This document shows, piece after piece, positions 34,467 to 43,695 of a stretch of 64,000 bases of DNA. Source of the DNA: JBBSDP01 sp038240605 (GTDB taxonomy: Bacteria > Planctomycetota > Phycisphaerae > Tepidisphaerales > Tepidisphaeraceae). The notes under the pieces are model-generated. The model was not told where the DNA came from, searched no databases, and was given only the letters and a program-made list of their open reading frames with translations. Numbering within the stretch: the first letter of the stretch is position 1; each line of letters begins with the position of its first letter. A program made the position numbers and the translations under genes. The DNA lies in NCBI GenBank assembly GCA_038240605.1, contig JBBSDP010000012.1:39547-103546 (forward strand), given 5' to 3'.

Positions 34467-35926
34467 ACGCCGACGCGCGCCCCACCCTGTCGCTCATGCA
34501 GCGGCTGCTCGACCATGCCGTAGCGCGCGGTGGAGAAATCGCGTACCGCATGGCCGCGGATGGTCATTCGCTCACCTATCGCGACCTGGTCGGCGCCATC
34601 GCGGCGTTCTCGGAGCGCGTCCGCGCGAAAGCGGCGCCCCGAAGCGTCCTGATCCTGTCGGCTTCCAACCGGCTCCAGTACCCCGTGGCGTTTCTCGGCA
34701 TCCTGGCGGCGGGATGCTCGGTCTTTCCCGTCGCGCCGGAAGCTGCGGACGCGGAACTGCTCCGCGCTGCGCAGGAGTCGCGCGCGGCGGGGATCATCGG
34801 CGACGAGCGCGCGGTGAACGTGCTGGGCGCGCAGTTGCCGTTCTCCTGTCCGATCGATCACGTCCCGCTTTCCGGCGCGGGATCGCCCGCTTCCACTTCA
34901 TTCTCCGGCTCACTGCTCCTACAAAGCTCCGGCACCACCGGGCTGCCGAAGATCGTGCGGCGAAGTGGACGATCGCTCGACGCCGCCGGCTGGGCGGTGG
35001 TGGAGGCGGTTGGGCTGCGCGGGACGGACGGAATCCTAATGACGGTTCCGCTGACGCATTCCTACGGCTTGGAGCACGGGCTGCTCGCGCCGCTCTGGGC
35101 GGGCAGCGCGGTTCACCTTGCCCCCGGACTCGAACTGCGGCTCGTCCTCGCGGAACTGGCACGCGGCACGGTCACGATTTTGCCCGGCGTGCCATCGACG
35201 TTTGAGATGCTATCGCGCGTGGGTGGTGAGACTGCGCCGACCCACTCGTTGCGACTGGCCTACTCCGCCGGGGCGCCGCTCCCCGCGGGGGTACGCGATG
35301 CATTCGAGCGCCGGTTCGGGGCCGTCGTCACGCAGCTTTACGGCGCATCGGAAATCGGATCCGTCACATACAACCCCCCTGCCGCGCCGTTCGAGCCGGC
35401 GAGCGTCGGGCCGGCGATGCCGGGCGTGTCGATCTGCATCCTCAGCCTCGATGGCGATGACGCCGTACTCCCGCCCGGACAGGAAGGACAGGTCGCGGTG
35501 AAGGCCGCGTCGATGTTCGACGTCTACCTCGACTCGCCCGCCGGCTGTATCGACGGGCACTTCCCCACCGGCGATCTTGGCCGCCTCGACGACACAGGGC
35601 GTCTGTTCATCACCGGCCGCATCAAGCTGCTGATCGACGTCGGCGGGTTGAAGGTCAACCCGCTGGAGGTGGAGGCCGTGCTCCAGCGCCACCCCGCGGT
35701 CGGATCGTGCGTGGTGGTCGCGGTCCGGCAGAGCCAGACTGTCTTTCGCCTCAAGGCAGTGATCACGCCCTCCGATCCCGCGGTTCCCGTTCCGCTCGAC
35801 GAGCTGCGGCGTCTTGCGCGCGAACAGCTCGCGGCTTACAAGGCGCCGCGGCTCTATGAAGTGCGGCCGTCGCTGCCGCGATCCGCGGCGGGCAAGGTCT
35901 TGCGTCACCTGCTGGAGGTTCGGTGA
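34463..35926 (+). CDS. AMP-dependent aryl/acyl-CoA (or ACP) ligase
   Basis: 487 residues from GTG 34463, overlapping the preceding stop (GTGA). It belongs to the ANL adenylating superfamily. Motifs: P-loop SSGTTGLPK (155-163), LTHSYG, LYGASEIG, FPTGDLG, FITGRIKLLIDVGGLKVNP and the C-terminal lysine region PRSAAGKVLR. It activates a carboxylic acid as an adenylate and passes it to CoA or ACP. By position next to the chorismatase, its likely job is loading the hydroxybenzoate-type starter onto the ACP. The aryl specificity is inferred. Confidence 0.88.
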   Translation: MNADARPTLSLMQRLLDHAVARGGEIAYRMAADGHSLTYRDLVGAIAAFSERVRAKAAPRSVLILSASNRLQYPVAFLGILAAGCSVFPVAPEAADAELLRAAQESRAAGIIGDERAVNVLGAQLPFSCPIDHVPLSGAGSPASTSFSGSLLLQSSGTTGLPKIVRRSGRSLDAAGWAVVEAVGLRGTDGILMTVPLTHSYGLEHGLLAPLWAGSAVHLAPGLELRLVLAELARGTVTILPGVPSTFEMLSRVGGETAPTHSLRLAYSAGAPLPAGVRDAFERRFGAVVTQLYGASEIGSVTYNPPAAPFEPASVGPAMPGVSICILSLDGDDAVLPPGQEGQVAVKAASMFDVYLDSPAGCIDGHFPTGDLGRLDDTGRLFITGRIKLLIDVGGLKVNPLEVEAVLQRHPAVGSCVVVAVRQSQTVFRLKAVITPSDPAVPVPLDELRRLAREQLAAYKAPRLYEVRPSLPRSAAGKVLRHLLEVR

Positions 35927-36675
35927 TCCACCGGCACGTACGGCATTTCGAGATCGCGCTGCGGCTCCTGATCTGCGCGCTGGCGATCGTTGCCGGGTGT
36001 GCCCGCCGGGAATCGATTCCCGTTTATCCCGATCTGTCCACGCCGCGGGCGCTCCAGATCCTGGCGGAGCGATCGAGATCGGTGAAGAGCGTCTCGGCAC
36101 AGGCATTGGTCACGCTCACGCGGCCGGACGGCCAGACGATCCGCCTCGACGCGGCGCTGGTCATGCGTCCGCCGGATGCGGCACGGATGCGGGCCTACAA
36201 GTTCGGTCAGGCCGTTTTCGATCTGACGCTTTCGCCCGACGGCGCCTGGATGCTGGCGGCACAGGGTGAGCGGCGCGAGCGGATTGCGGCGGCGGGATCC
36301 CACGCCGGACGCCTGACGCGCGAATGGCTGCGACTGCTGACCGGTCTGTTCGATGATCCGGCCATCGTCACCGAAGACCAGCGCGGATCGCTCATCGTCC
36401 GCGAGAAACGGCCCGACGGGACGACAGTCGTCTGCCACATCGACCGTTCGACCCTCACCGCCAGACGATACGAACTTCTCGACGAGCACGGTCGCAAACG
36501 CTTCACGCTGACCCTCTCCGACTACGCCGATTTTCACGGCGTGGTCTGGCCGCGCCGGATCGATGCACTGTCGGACGCCGGACGAATCCTTATCGAGCTG
36601 CGCGATGTCGAGATCAACGAAGCGCTCCCGGAAGCCGCGTTCCACCATCCGGCCCGCGCGGAGAAATTGCCATGA
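35923..36675 (+). CDS. Outer-membrane lipoprotein, LolB-like
   Basis: 250 residues from GTG 35923 (overlap with the ligase stop). A lipoprotein signal is plain: LLICALAIVAGC with the acylated Cys at about residue 26. The mature part, 'ILAERSRSVKSVSAQALVTL' followed by beta-strand-rich sequence, resembles LolB-type or DUF4292-type proteins that accept lipids at the outer membrane. Together with the LolA-like carrier and the MMPL pump in the same operon it suggests a complete export path. It overlaps the MMPL gene by 4 nt. Confidence 0.75.
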   Translation: MIHRHVRHFEIALRLLICALAIVAGCARRESIPVYPDLSTPRALQILAERSRSVKSVSAQALVTLTRPDGQTIRLDAALVMRPPDAARMRAYKFGQAVFDLTLSPDGAWMLAAQGERRERIAAAGSHAGRLTREWLRLLTGLFDDPAIVTEDQRGSLIVREKRPDGTTVVCHIDRSTLTARRYELLDEHGRKRFTLTLSDYADFHGVVWPRRIDALSDAGRILIELRDVEINEALPEAAFHHPARAEKLP

Positions 36676-39389
36676 GCGGGGTGCCTGACAGTTTCGGCGA
36701 CGACACTTCTGCCCCCTCTCCCATGGGCGGGCGGCGCGGTGCACCGCAATGGCCAGCGCGTCGGCCGCTTCTGGCGGTGGGCCTCGCGCTCCTCGTCGGC
36801 CTGCTGGCGGCGCTGAGCGCCGGCCGGCTTCGGCCCGATGCATCGCTCCAGAGCTTCTTTGCCCCGCGCGATCCCGCCGCTCAGGCCCTCGTGCGCGTGC
36901 TGGACCGATTCCCAAGTGTCGAAAAGCTGTTGATCCTCGTGACCGTTCCCGAGGGGGAAGGTCCGCAGCCGCAGCGCCTGCTGGCGTTCGCCGAGCGGTT
37001 CGAGCGGCGTGTCAAGTCCGATCCCCATGCCGTGAAGCTCGTGACCGCGGTGAACTACCGGGCCGATGCGCAGAGCCGTGAGTTTGTGACGAAGGTGATC
37101 GTCCCAAATGGACTCTTCTACTTGAGCGACGAAGCGTTCGCCGCCGCGCGCCGCCGGCTGACGCGAGAGGGGATCGATGAGCAGTTGCGCCAGGACGAAG
37201 CGATCCTCGCGGCTCCCGGGCCGGCGGCCGGCGCGCTCGCTAAGGCGATCCTTCAGGATCCTCTGCGGCTGCACGAGTTCATCCAGGGCCGGCTCGCCGC
37301 CGCTCAGCCATTGAAGATTTACCCCGGCAGCGATGCGCTGATCTCGACGGACGGTCGAAACCTGCTGATCGCGCTCACCGGCGCCCAGCCGCCCAGCGAC
37401 CTGGCATTCTGCCGCGGGATCACCGCAACCGTTACAGGTCTGGCTAACGAGGCGAACACGGACAAACTTCGGCTTGAACTCACCGGCGCTTATCCGATCG
37501 CGGCGCAGAGCGAACGGTCGATCCGCGGCGATTCGATCTCGAGCGTGGTCGGGTCGATCACTTGCCTCGCGTTGCTCTTCGGTCTTGCCTTTCGCCGGCC
37601 GCTGTCGCTCTTCGCGATCACGATGGCGCCGCTGGCGCTGGGGATCCTCAGCGGCTTTGGCGTCTACGCGCTCTTCAGCCACAGCGTCTCGCCGCTGACG
37701 GCGGTGATCGGCGCGATGCTCGCCGGCATCGGGATCGATTACTCGATCTTCTACCTCGTGCACTACCTCGAACGGCGGGCGCGGGGGGAATCGCCGGCGG
37801 ATGCGGCGTGCGATACCGCATCGGCGGCCGGGAGCGCATTGTTTGCCGCGTGGGTCACTTCGGTCGTCGGGTTCATCGCGGTGGGTTTTGCATCGGTGCG
37901 CGTGCTGCGGGACTTCTCGATCGCCGGCTCGCTCGGTTTGGCGGGCGCGCTGGCCGGAGCGGTCTGCCTGTTGCCCGCGCTGTGGGTGCTTCTCGACCGG
38001 GGGACCGCACATCGCCCGCCGGCGCTGCGATTTTCGGTTCGTCCGCTGCTGGCGGCGATCGATCGACGGGCGAGCGCATGCCTGGCGATTAGCGGCCTGG
38101 TCGTCGTCGGCGCAGTCGTCGCACTGGCGGTCGCGGGGCCACGTCTGCCGCTGGAAACGGATCCCACGGTTCTCCACCCGCGCCCCAATCCTCCGCTCGA
38201 TGCCCAGGCACATGTTGCACAGGCGATGGGGGGCGCGGGAGATTCGCTGGTCGTCTACCTTCACGCCAATTCATCTGAGGAACTCGTGACGCTGGCGCAC
38301 CGCGTGAACGACCGCCTCACCACACCGCTGGCGCACGAGGCCGGCGTATCCTCCACGGTGGGGCTGGCAACGCTTCTTCCCGATCCCGCAGTAGCGAACA
38401 AACGGCTCGGCGAGATCGGTCCTGCGCTGGCTGACCGTGTCATGGGTGACTTTGACGCCGCGGTCGCCGACAGCTCCTTCGATGCCAGGGCTTTTGCCGG
38501 CTACCGGGCATTTCTGCGGAACCTGCTCCAAGCCCCGTCCGTTCCAAAGTTGCGCGACCTGATCCGTTACGCGCAGCTATCGGGGACACTGCTGCCGCGC
38601 GAGGCGGCCGACGGAATCGTGCCGACTGAATCGATCACGCTCGTCTTCCTGCGCCCTACGGATGGATCGGACAGCGCGGTCGGCGAGCGGACCGTTGCCA
38701 CGTTGCGGCGCCTCCTCGCCGATCTGCCCGGCGCGACGCTGACGGGGATTGCGGTGCTCAGCCTCGACACGCAGGTTACCATTCGCCATGACTTGCCGCG
38801 ATTGATCGCCGCGTCGGTGGCGTTCATCGCCGTCTACCTGCTGCTCCATTTTCGGTCGCTGACATGGGCGGCGCTGGCGCTGCTGCCGACGGCGTGCGGC
38901 CTGATCTGCCTGCTGGCGGCTGCTCGATTCACGGGGGCACGCATGAACCTGGCAAACATCGTCGCCATCCCCCTGCTGATCGGCATCGATGGCGACTACG
39001 GCATCTTCCTCATCAGCGCCGCCCGGCGTTGCACGAGCCGTCGCGAGCTGATTGACCGCGTCGCCGCCAGCGGGCAGGCGGTGCTGCTCTGCGCCGCCGC
39101 CACTCTGCTCGGCTTCGGTTCGCTGGCGTTCACGTCGGTGCCGGCCATCCGAACGCTGGGTTGGGCGGTCGCGATCGGCGTGAGCACCTGCGCCGCCGCC
39201 ACTCTCTTCTTCCTCCTGCCCCTCCTGATCTGGAAGGTGGATAGACGGTCCGGGCAATCCCACTCCACGGTCGGCGCGGCCACGCTTGCACTACTTCTGG
39301 CCACTCTCGGATGGATCAACACGGCGGTCGGGCACGAGGACGTGATCGGCGTCCTGGAGCCGGGCTACGAACCTCGGATCGTGCGATGA
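36672..39389 (+). CDS. MMPL/RND-family lipid exporter
   Basis: 905 residues; ATG 36672 overlaps the lipoprotein stop. It has the two-fold RND plan: one membrane helix near 33-52, a large periplasmic domain (about 55-290), five helices (about 295-475, including a GIGIDYSIFYLVHYLE transmembrane motif), a second helix and periplasmic domain (about 480-695), then five more helices with LLIGIDGDYGIFLI. The paired IDYS/IDGDY motifs are the proton-relay-type sites of MMPL proteins. MMPL transporters export large lipids; in aryl-polyene clusters one is thought to move the product across the inner membrane. It overlaps the deacetylase gene by 4 nt. Confidence 0.9.
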   Translation: MSGVPDSFGDDTSAPSPMGGRRGAPQWPARRPLLAVGLALLVGLLAALSAGRLRPDASLQSFFAPRDPAAQALVRVLDRFPSVEKLLILVTVPEGEGPQPQRLLAFAERFERRVKSDPHAVKLVTAVNYRADAQSREFVTKVIVPNGLFYLSDEAFAAARRRLTREGIDEQLRQDEAILAAPGPAAGALAKAILQDPLRLHEFIQGRLAAAQPLKIYPGSDALISTDGRNLLIALTGAQPPSDLAFCRGITATVTGLANEANTDKLRLELTGAYPIAAQSERSIRGDSISSVVGSITCLALLFGLAFRRPLSLFAITMAPLALGILSGFGVYALFSHSVSPLTAVIGAMLAGIGIDYSIFYLVHYLERRARGESPADAACDTASAAGSALFAAWVTSVVGFIAVGFASVRVLRDFSIAGSLGLAGALAGAVCLLPALWVLLDRGTAHRPPALRFSVRPLLAAIDRRASACLAISGLVVVGAVVALAVAGPRLPLETDPTVLHPRPNPPLDAQAHVAQAMGGAGDSLVVYLHANSSEELVTLAHRVNDRLTTPLAHEAGVSSTVGLATLLPDPAVANKRLGEIGPALADRVMGDFDAAVADSSFDARAFAGYRAFLRNLLQAPSVPKLRDLIRYAQLSGTLLPREAADGIVPTESITLVFLRPTDGSDSAVGERTVATLRRLLADLPGATLTGIAVLSLDTQVTIRHDLPRLIAASVAFIAVYLLLHFRSLTWAALALLPTACGLICLLAAARFTGARMNLANIVAIPLLIGIDGDYGIFLISAARRCTSRRELIDRVAASGQAVLLCAAATLLGFGSLAFTSVPAIRTLGWAVAIGVSTCAAATLFFLLPLLIWKVDRRSGQSHSTVGAATLALLLATLGWINTAVGHEDVIGVLEPGYEPRIVR

Positions 39390-40144
39390 ACCTTCTGCTC
39401 CCGGCCGTCGAAGCGCTGGGCGCGGGGGCCGCCGCCTTCGGCGCGCTCGCCTGGGTCTGCGCCTCTCCCACCAACCAGTTCTGGGGCACGGTGCACGCGC
39501 GGGCGAACGTGGCAAGCCCCGGCGTCTATGCCCTGAGCTTCGACGATGGCCCCACCCGCGAGTCCACCACCGCGATCCTGGATACCCTTGCGGAACTCGG
39601 CGTCCGCGCCACGTTTTTCGTGATCGGCGTCAACGCCCGCCGGTGCCCGGACCTGCTCGTCCGCATGGACGCCGAAGGACATCTCGTCGCCAACCACAGC
39701 CTCGATCACACCCACTGGTCGATGTTCCGCGGCAACCGTTACTGGGATCGACAACTGCGCGAGGCAGACCGGATCATCCAGGGCGCGATCGGCAAGCGGC
39801 CCGCCCTATTTCGGCCGCCCATGGGAGTAAAGACATGTTTCGTGATGGGGGCCGCGCGGCGCAACGGACATGCGGTGATCGCCTGGTCCCGGCGCGGGAT
39901 CGATGGCGTCACCACCACTGCGCCGCGCATCCTCGAACGGCTCGTGCCCCGCACGCAGGGTGGCGATGTGGTGGCGCTGCACGACGGCATCGAGCCCCAC
40001 AGCCGTCGATCGCCCGCGGCGACGATCGCCGCACTCAAGCCATTGATTCTTCAACTGCGCAAGCGCGGGTTGCGGCCGGCGCCGCTTCACGAACTGCTGA
40101 ACCTTCCCGCTTATGCGCCGCACAGCGCAGCAGCAACGTCGTGA
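39386..40144 (+). CDS. NodB-type polysaccharide deacetylase
   Basis: 252 residues from ATG 39386 (ATGA overlap with the MMPL stop). An N-terminal hydrophobic segment (about 1-27) may anchor it. The carbohydrate esterase 4 motifs are present: SFDDGPT (51-57, catalytic base and metal Asp) and HSLDH (His104-His108, metal ligands), followed by RPPMGVK and ending in LHDG. It would remove an acetyl group from a sugar N-acetyl, possibly on a glycolipid made by this cluster. Its last 110 bp overlap the 3' end of the convergent glycosyltransferase gene. Confidence 0.87.
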   Translation: MNLLLPAVEALGAGAAAFGALAWVCASPTNQFWGTVHARANVASPGVYALSFDDGPTRESTTAILDTLAELGVRATFFVIGVNARRCPDLLVRMDAEGHLVANHSLDHTHWSMFRGNRYWDRQLREADRIIQGAIGKRPALFRPPMGVKTCFVMGAARRNGHAVIAWSRRGIDGVTTTAPRILERLVPRTQGGDVVALHDGIEPHSRRSPAATIAALKPLILQLRKRGLRPAPLHELLNLPAYAPHSAAATS

Positions 40145-41324
40145 TCGCCAGCGTCGCCGCCCCCAGCACCGTCCCGCACACGAGGCCCCCCACCGTCCAT
40201 TCCAGCAGCACCGACCGCAGCAGCGGGCCATAGCCGCGCACCGCCGGGTTGAAGTTCCGTAGTGCCGGCCACGTGCCATGCAGCACGAGATGACCGACCA
40301 TGATCCCGGAGGCGATCAGCATCGGTCCGAACGGCGGCGTGGAAAGGTAGGAGCCGATCACCACCGGGACCGGATTGATCCGCAGCCGACGCGCCGCGTA
40401 AAAGCCGAGCAACGTTTGAATCCCGTAGAACGGCGTGTTGGCGATGAAGACGCCGACCGCTAATCCTTTGGCCAGATCCGCGCGCTCCGCCGCATCGTGT
40501 CGCAGCGCGCGCCACGAATGCATTGGGTTGATCCAGCGGGCCAGGCGCTGCCAGATCATGCCGGTCGTCGGGTCATGCGCGGCCGCCGCTGGCGTTCGTG
40601 CCACGGGCCAGGGGGTCAGCGAGCGCAGCAGCAGGCGAATGTGCATGGCGGCGCAGACAAGCGAGTCGCGCCACGGCTGGAAGTGCGTCACGCGTCCTTC
40701 GGGCATCTCGTACGCGCAGCTCACCGGGCACTCCCGCACGCCGGTCCCCGCCCAGGCGGCGCGGGTAAGGATTTCCGTTTCAAACCCGTAGCGGTGCGTG
40801 CGGCAACGCAGGCGCAGCGTCGCGTCAAGTGGATAGACGCGGAAGCCACACTGGCTGTCGGACACGCGCAGCCCGCTCTCCCATTTCAGCAGCACGTTAG
40901 AGGCCCAGCGTCCAAGCCGGCTGACGGCGGGGTAGCGAGCGGAGCGTGACGGGCGCGATCCCAGGATGATCGCGTCGGGTGATTGCCGCGCCTCGGTCAG
41001 CAGATCCCCGATCTGGGCCGGATCCAACTGGCCATCCGTATCGATCGTGATGGCGTGAGTGAAACCCATTTCCCGCGCTTTCTCAAACCCAGTCTGGAGC
41101 GCGGCTGCTTTACCCCGATTGCGGGGGTGACCGACTACGGTGCGTCCGGTTCCATCCCGCTGCCACTCCGTGAGGATGTGGGCCGAACCATCGGTGCAGC
41201 CATCGTCGACGACGATGATGGGCAGACCCGCCGCATCGATCCCCCCGAGCACGCGCGGCAGCGTCCGCGCGTTGTTGAACGTCGGCGCGATGACCACGGG
41301 TTGAAAGGGCTGGCTCTCGATCAT
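40035..41324 (-). CDS. GT2 glycosyltransferase fused to a DUF2062 membrane domain
   Basis: 429 residues from ATG 41324; an in-frame ATG at 41357 is possible. Residues 8-230 are a GT2 (DPM-like) domain with PTFNNARTL, VVDDGCTDGSA (DDG motif) and DTDGQLDP (95-102). Residues about 280-420 are DUF2062 with several membrane helices (GVFIANTPFYGIQTLLGF, STPPFGPMLIASGIMVG). Such GT2-DUF2062 proteins occur in aryl-polyene-type clusters and may glycosylate a lipid at the membrane. It runs opposite to the main operon, and its C-terminal 110 bp overlap the deacetylase gene. It is divergent from the methyltransferase gene (163 bp apart). Confidence 0.86.
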   Translation of the reverse strand: MIESQPFQPVVIAPTFNNARTLPRVLGGIDAAGLPIIVVDDGCTDGSAHILTEWQRDGTGRTVVGHPRNRGKAAALQTGFEKAREMGFTHAITIDTDGQLDPAQIGDLLTEARQSPDAIILGSRPSRSARYPAVSRLGRWASNVLLKWESGLRVSDSQCGFRVYPLDATLRLRCRTHRYGFETEILTRAAWAGTGVRECPVSCAYEMPEGRVTHFQPWRDSLVCAAMHIRLLLRSLTPWPVARTPAAAAHDPTTGMIWQRLARWINPMHSWRALRHDAAERADLAKGLAVGVFIANTPFYGIQTLLGFYAARRLRINPVPVVIGSYLSTPPFGPMLIASGIMVGHLVLHGTWPALRNFNPAVRGYGPLLRSVLLEWTVGGLVCGTVLGAATLAITTLLLRCAAHKREGSAVREAAPAATRACAVEESMA

Positions 41325-41487
41325 CTGGGAACAATCGCTTGCATCAGAATATCGCATCAGGCCCGCGCAGAGAACCACACAAGACGTGACGACGGTACCG
41401 CGTCGAGCACCGTGTGCCAGGGCGCCCTCGCCGGGCAATTTCGGTGGAAGGCTGCACGTCGCCAACAGACGTGATACACTCACTATC

Positions 41488-42246
41488 ATGCCGTGCGATC
41501 CCGAGGCGCTCGCGTTGGCGCCGCATCCCGCGCTTCGTCATTATTACGCCGACACCTCGGTCAAGTCCGGGTTCCTGCGCGGCATCTTCGACCATACCGC
41601 CCCGGACTACGAATTCGTCGAGCGGCTGCTTTCGTGGGGCACCGGAAGCTGGTACCGCCGTCAGGCGCTGGAACGGGCCGGATTGACCGCGGGCATGTCG
41701 ATGCTCGACGTCGGCGTCGGCACGGGGCTGGTCGCACGGGAAGGGGTCGCGCTCACGGGCGATTCCAAGTACGTCATCGGCCTCGATCCCAGCGCCGGCA
41801 TGGTCCGCCAGGCGGCCAACGGGCTGAAGATCCGGGCCGTGCTGGGCGTGGCCGAACGCCTTCCGCTCGCGTCGAATCATTTTTCCTTCCTGTCCATGGG
41901 ATACGCGCTGCGCCACCTGGCCGACGTGAACGTCGCCTTCGCGGAATTCTTCCGCGTGCTGCGCCCCGGCGGGCGATTGTGCCTCCTGGAGATCACCGCG
42001 CCGCGCCACCGAATCGGGCGGCTCATCATGCGGCTGTACATGCGCACGCTCGTCCCCATGCTGACGCGGATCGCAACGGGCCGCGAACAATCACGGCTGC
42101 TCTGGCAATATTACTGGGATACGATTGACGCCTGCGTCTCCCCGGAGACGCTCCTGAACGCGTTGCGCGAGGCGGGATTCGTCGATGCGCAACGGAACGT
42201 CGAGCTGGGAATCTTTTCAGAATACACAGCGATAAAACCGGATTAG
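41488..42246 (+). CDS. Class I SAM-dependent methyltransferase, UbiE-like
   Basis: 252 residues from ATG 41488; upstream in-frame sequence to 41386 is rejected. The SAM-binding motif I MLDVGVGTG (72-80), the acidic LDPSAGM and the post-motif VLRPGGRLCLLEITAPRHRIG identify a class I methyltransferase near the ubiquinone/menaquinone group. Methyltransferases occur in aryl-polyene clusters, where they methylate the aryl ring or hydroxyl. The context makes that the best guess here, but a quinone role is possible. The PagL-like gene follows after 6 bp. Confidence 0.86.
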   Translation: MPCDPEALALAPHPALRHYYADTSVKSGFLRGIFDHTAPDYEFVERLLSWGTGSWYRRQALERAGLTAGMSMLDVGVGTGLVAREGVALTGDSKYVIGLDPSAGMVRQAANGLKIRAVLGVAERLPLASNHFSFLSMGYALRHLADVNVAFAEFFRVLRPGGRLCLLEITAPRHRIGRLIMRLYMRTLVPMLTRIATGREQSRLLWQYYWDTIDACVSPETLLNALREAGFVDAQRNVELGIFSEYTAIKPD

Positions 42247-42252
42247 TCATAT

Positions 42253-42819
42253 ATGAATTCGCCGAGGCATGCACTGGCTTACATCGTCGTGGCGGTCGCG
42301 CTGATTCACCGAAACGCGCTCGGCGCCGATCCGGCCCCCGCCGCATTTCCCAGGGGAACGCTCACGCTTCAGGCGTATGGCACGTATGCCGCCGGCCTCG
42401 ACAACTCCGGCTCGGAAGTCGCCTCCGGCGCGGTCGGGGCCAGCTACTACGTCTGGGACAACGTCTCGCTCGGCCTCGAAGCATCGTACTACAGCACGTA
42501 CCAGCGCGGCCTGAACGGCGATGCCTTCGGCCTATCCGGCATCCTTCGCGATCACCTGCTGACCTTCGACCGCTTCACCTTCTTCACCGATGTCACCTTC
42601 GGCCCAATGCAAGACACGGTGCGAATCCCGTCGGAGGGGACTTATTTTAATTTCGCCACACGCACGGGCCTGGGGCTCACCTGCCAGTTGCGGGAAAACC
42701 TCTACCTGATGGGCGGCGTCCGCTATTTCCATATCTCCAATGCCGCCATCGAAGGCCGTAACCGCAACCCGAGCATCAACGGCATCGAAGGATTTTTTGG
42801 ATTGATGTGGAAGCTGTGA
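42253..42819 (+). CDS. PagL-like outer-membrane lipid deacylase (acyloxyacyl hydrolase family)
   Basis: 188 residues from ATG 42253, 6 bp after the methyltransferase gene. A signal peptide is followed by a small beta-barrel-type sequence. Near the C-terminus is the PagL pattern YFHISNAAIEGRNRNPSIN, with the catalytic His160 and Ser162 (HIS motif), and the protein ends in an aromatic/Leu strand (GLMWKL) typical of outer-membrane barrels. PagL removes the 3-O acyl chain from lipid A. Here it could trim the lipid acceptor of the cluster product or lipid A itself. Its place in the cluster is inferred from spacing. Confidence 0.75.
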   Translation: MNSPRHALAYIVVAVALIHRNALGADPAPAAFPRGTLTLQAYGTYAAGLDNSGSEVASGAVGASYYVWDNVSLGLEASYYSTYQRGLNGDAFGLSGILRDHLLTFDRFTFFTDVTFGPMQDTVRIPSEGTYFNFATRTGLGLTCQLRENLYLMGGVRYFHISNAAIEGRNRNPSINGIEGFFGLMWKL

Positions 42820-42855
42820 CGGCGCGGGAACTCACGAAGAACTTCCCTGCGTGTC

Positions 42856-43695
42856 TTACGGCTTGTCGCCCAGATAGTGAACGACCGGCGGGGTGACCTT
42901 GGTCATATGCCCGGACCCCGTCTCGGGTGCCTCGGCCCCATCGCCGCGGAAATAATCTTTTTGCCAGTCGTCCGGCTTCACGTCGCCCGATTTCTTCTGC
43001 TCGTGGAATTGGTTTCGCCCGGCCTGCCATGCGTGGTAGGCGGCGGCGACTTCGGGATCGTCGGCGAGCTTCATGTACCGCACGTCGGACTGCTCCAGGT
43101 CGGAGCAAAGATTGGAGATGAGCGGGATCGCCGCAAAGAGCGGCTCCCCCTGATCGAAGCGGATCGTGGCGCGCGGGGCGGTGATCTTCCAGTTCATCGT
43201 GAACGACATCGGGATCCAGTCGCTCTCGATGATCGCGGTCAGCGGCGAAACCCCCGCCTTGAAATAATTCGCCGGCCCGCACACCAGCAGCCGCGAGCCG
43301 GCGGGACGCGTACGGAATAGGAACGGCGTGTTCCAGGTAATGATGCCATTGCCGAACTGGTCGTTGATCCATCGCCCCCAGGTTTGCGGATCGGAATCGA
43401 AGAGGAGGTGAACGCTTCCCGGCGCTGCACGCCCGTCCCAGACCGCAGAAAACCCAATCGGGTTGTAGATCCACCACCCGGTCTGGTTGGCGATTTTCAG
43501 CGGCAGACAGCGATAGGCGAACTTGCTGGGCGTCTGCTCCATCCAGTCGCGCCGCCAGTCGGCCCAGGACCAGTCCCATCCGGTGCCGTCGGCGCGATGA
43601 CGCAGGAACATCTCATCGCCGGCAAGTTGATATAACGTCACGCCGAGCTGACGCTGCCCGGCACCGAACTCAGATGGAATAGATGGGGGTGGCAC
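42856..43695 (-). CDS. DUF6065-like protein, unknown function
   Basis: 279 residues from GTG 43695, chosen because GGAG lies 8 nt upstream; TTG 43743 would add 16 residues. The sequence matches the pattern I recall for DUF6065 proteins: FAYRCLPLKIANQTGW, VCGPANYFKAGVSPLTAIIE and SDWIPMSFTMNWKIT. No signal peptide, membrane helix or metal motif is visible. The first part is aromatic-rich (WDWSWADWRRDWMEQTP). Its role is unknown. It is divergent from the protease gene that follows. Confidence 0.72.
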   Translation of the reverse strand: MPPPSIPSEFGAGQRQLGVTLYQLAGDEMFLRHRADGTGWDWSWADWRRDWMEQTPSKFAYRCLPLKIANQTGWWIYNPIGFSAVWDGRAAPGSVHLLFDSDPQTWGRWINDQFGNGIITWNTPFLFRTRPAGSRLLVCGPANYFKAGVSPLTAIIESDWIPMSFTMNWKITAPRATIRFDQGEPLFAAIPLISNLCSDLEQSDVRYMKLADDPEVAAAYHAWQAGRNQFHEQKKSGDVKPDDWQKDYFRGDGAEAPETGSGHMTKVTPPVVHYLGDKP

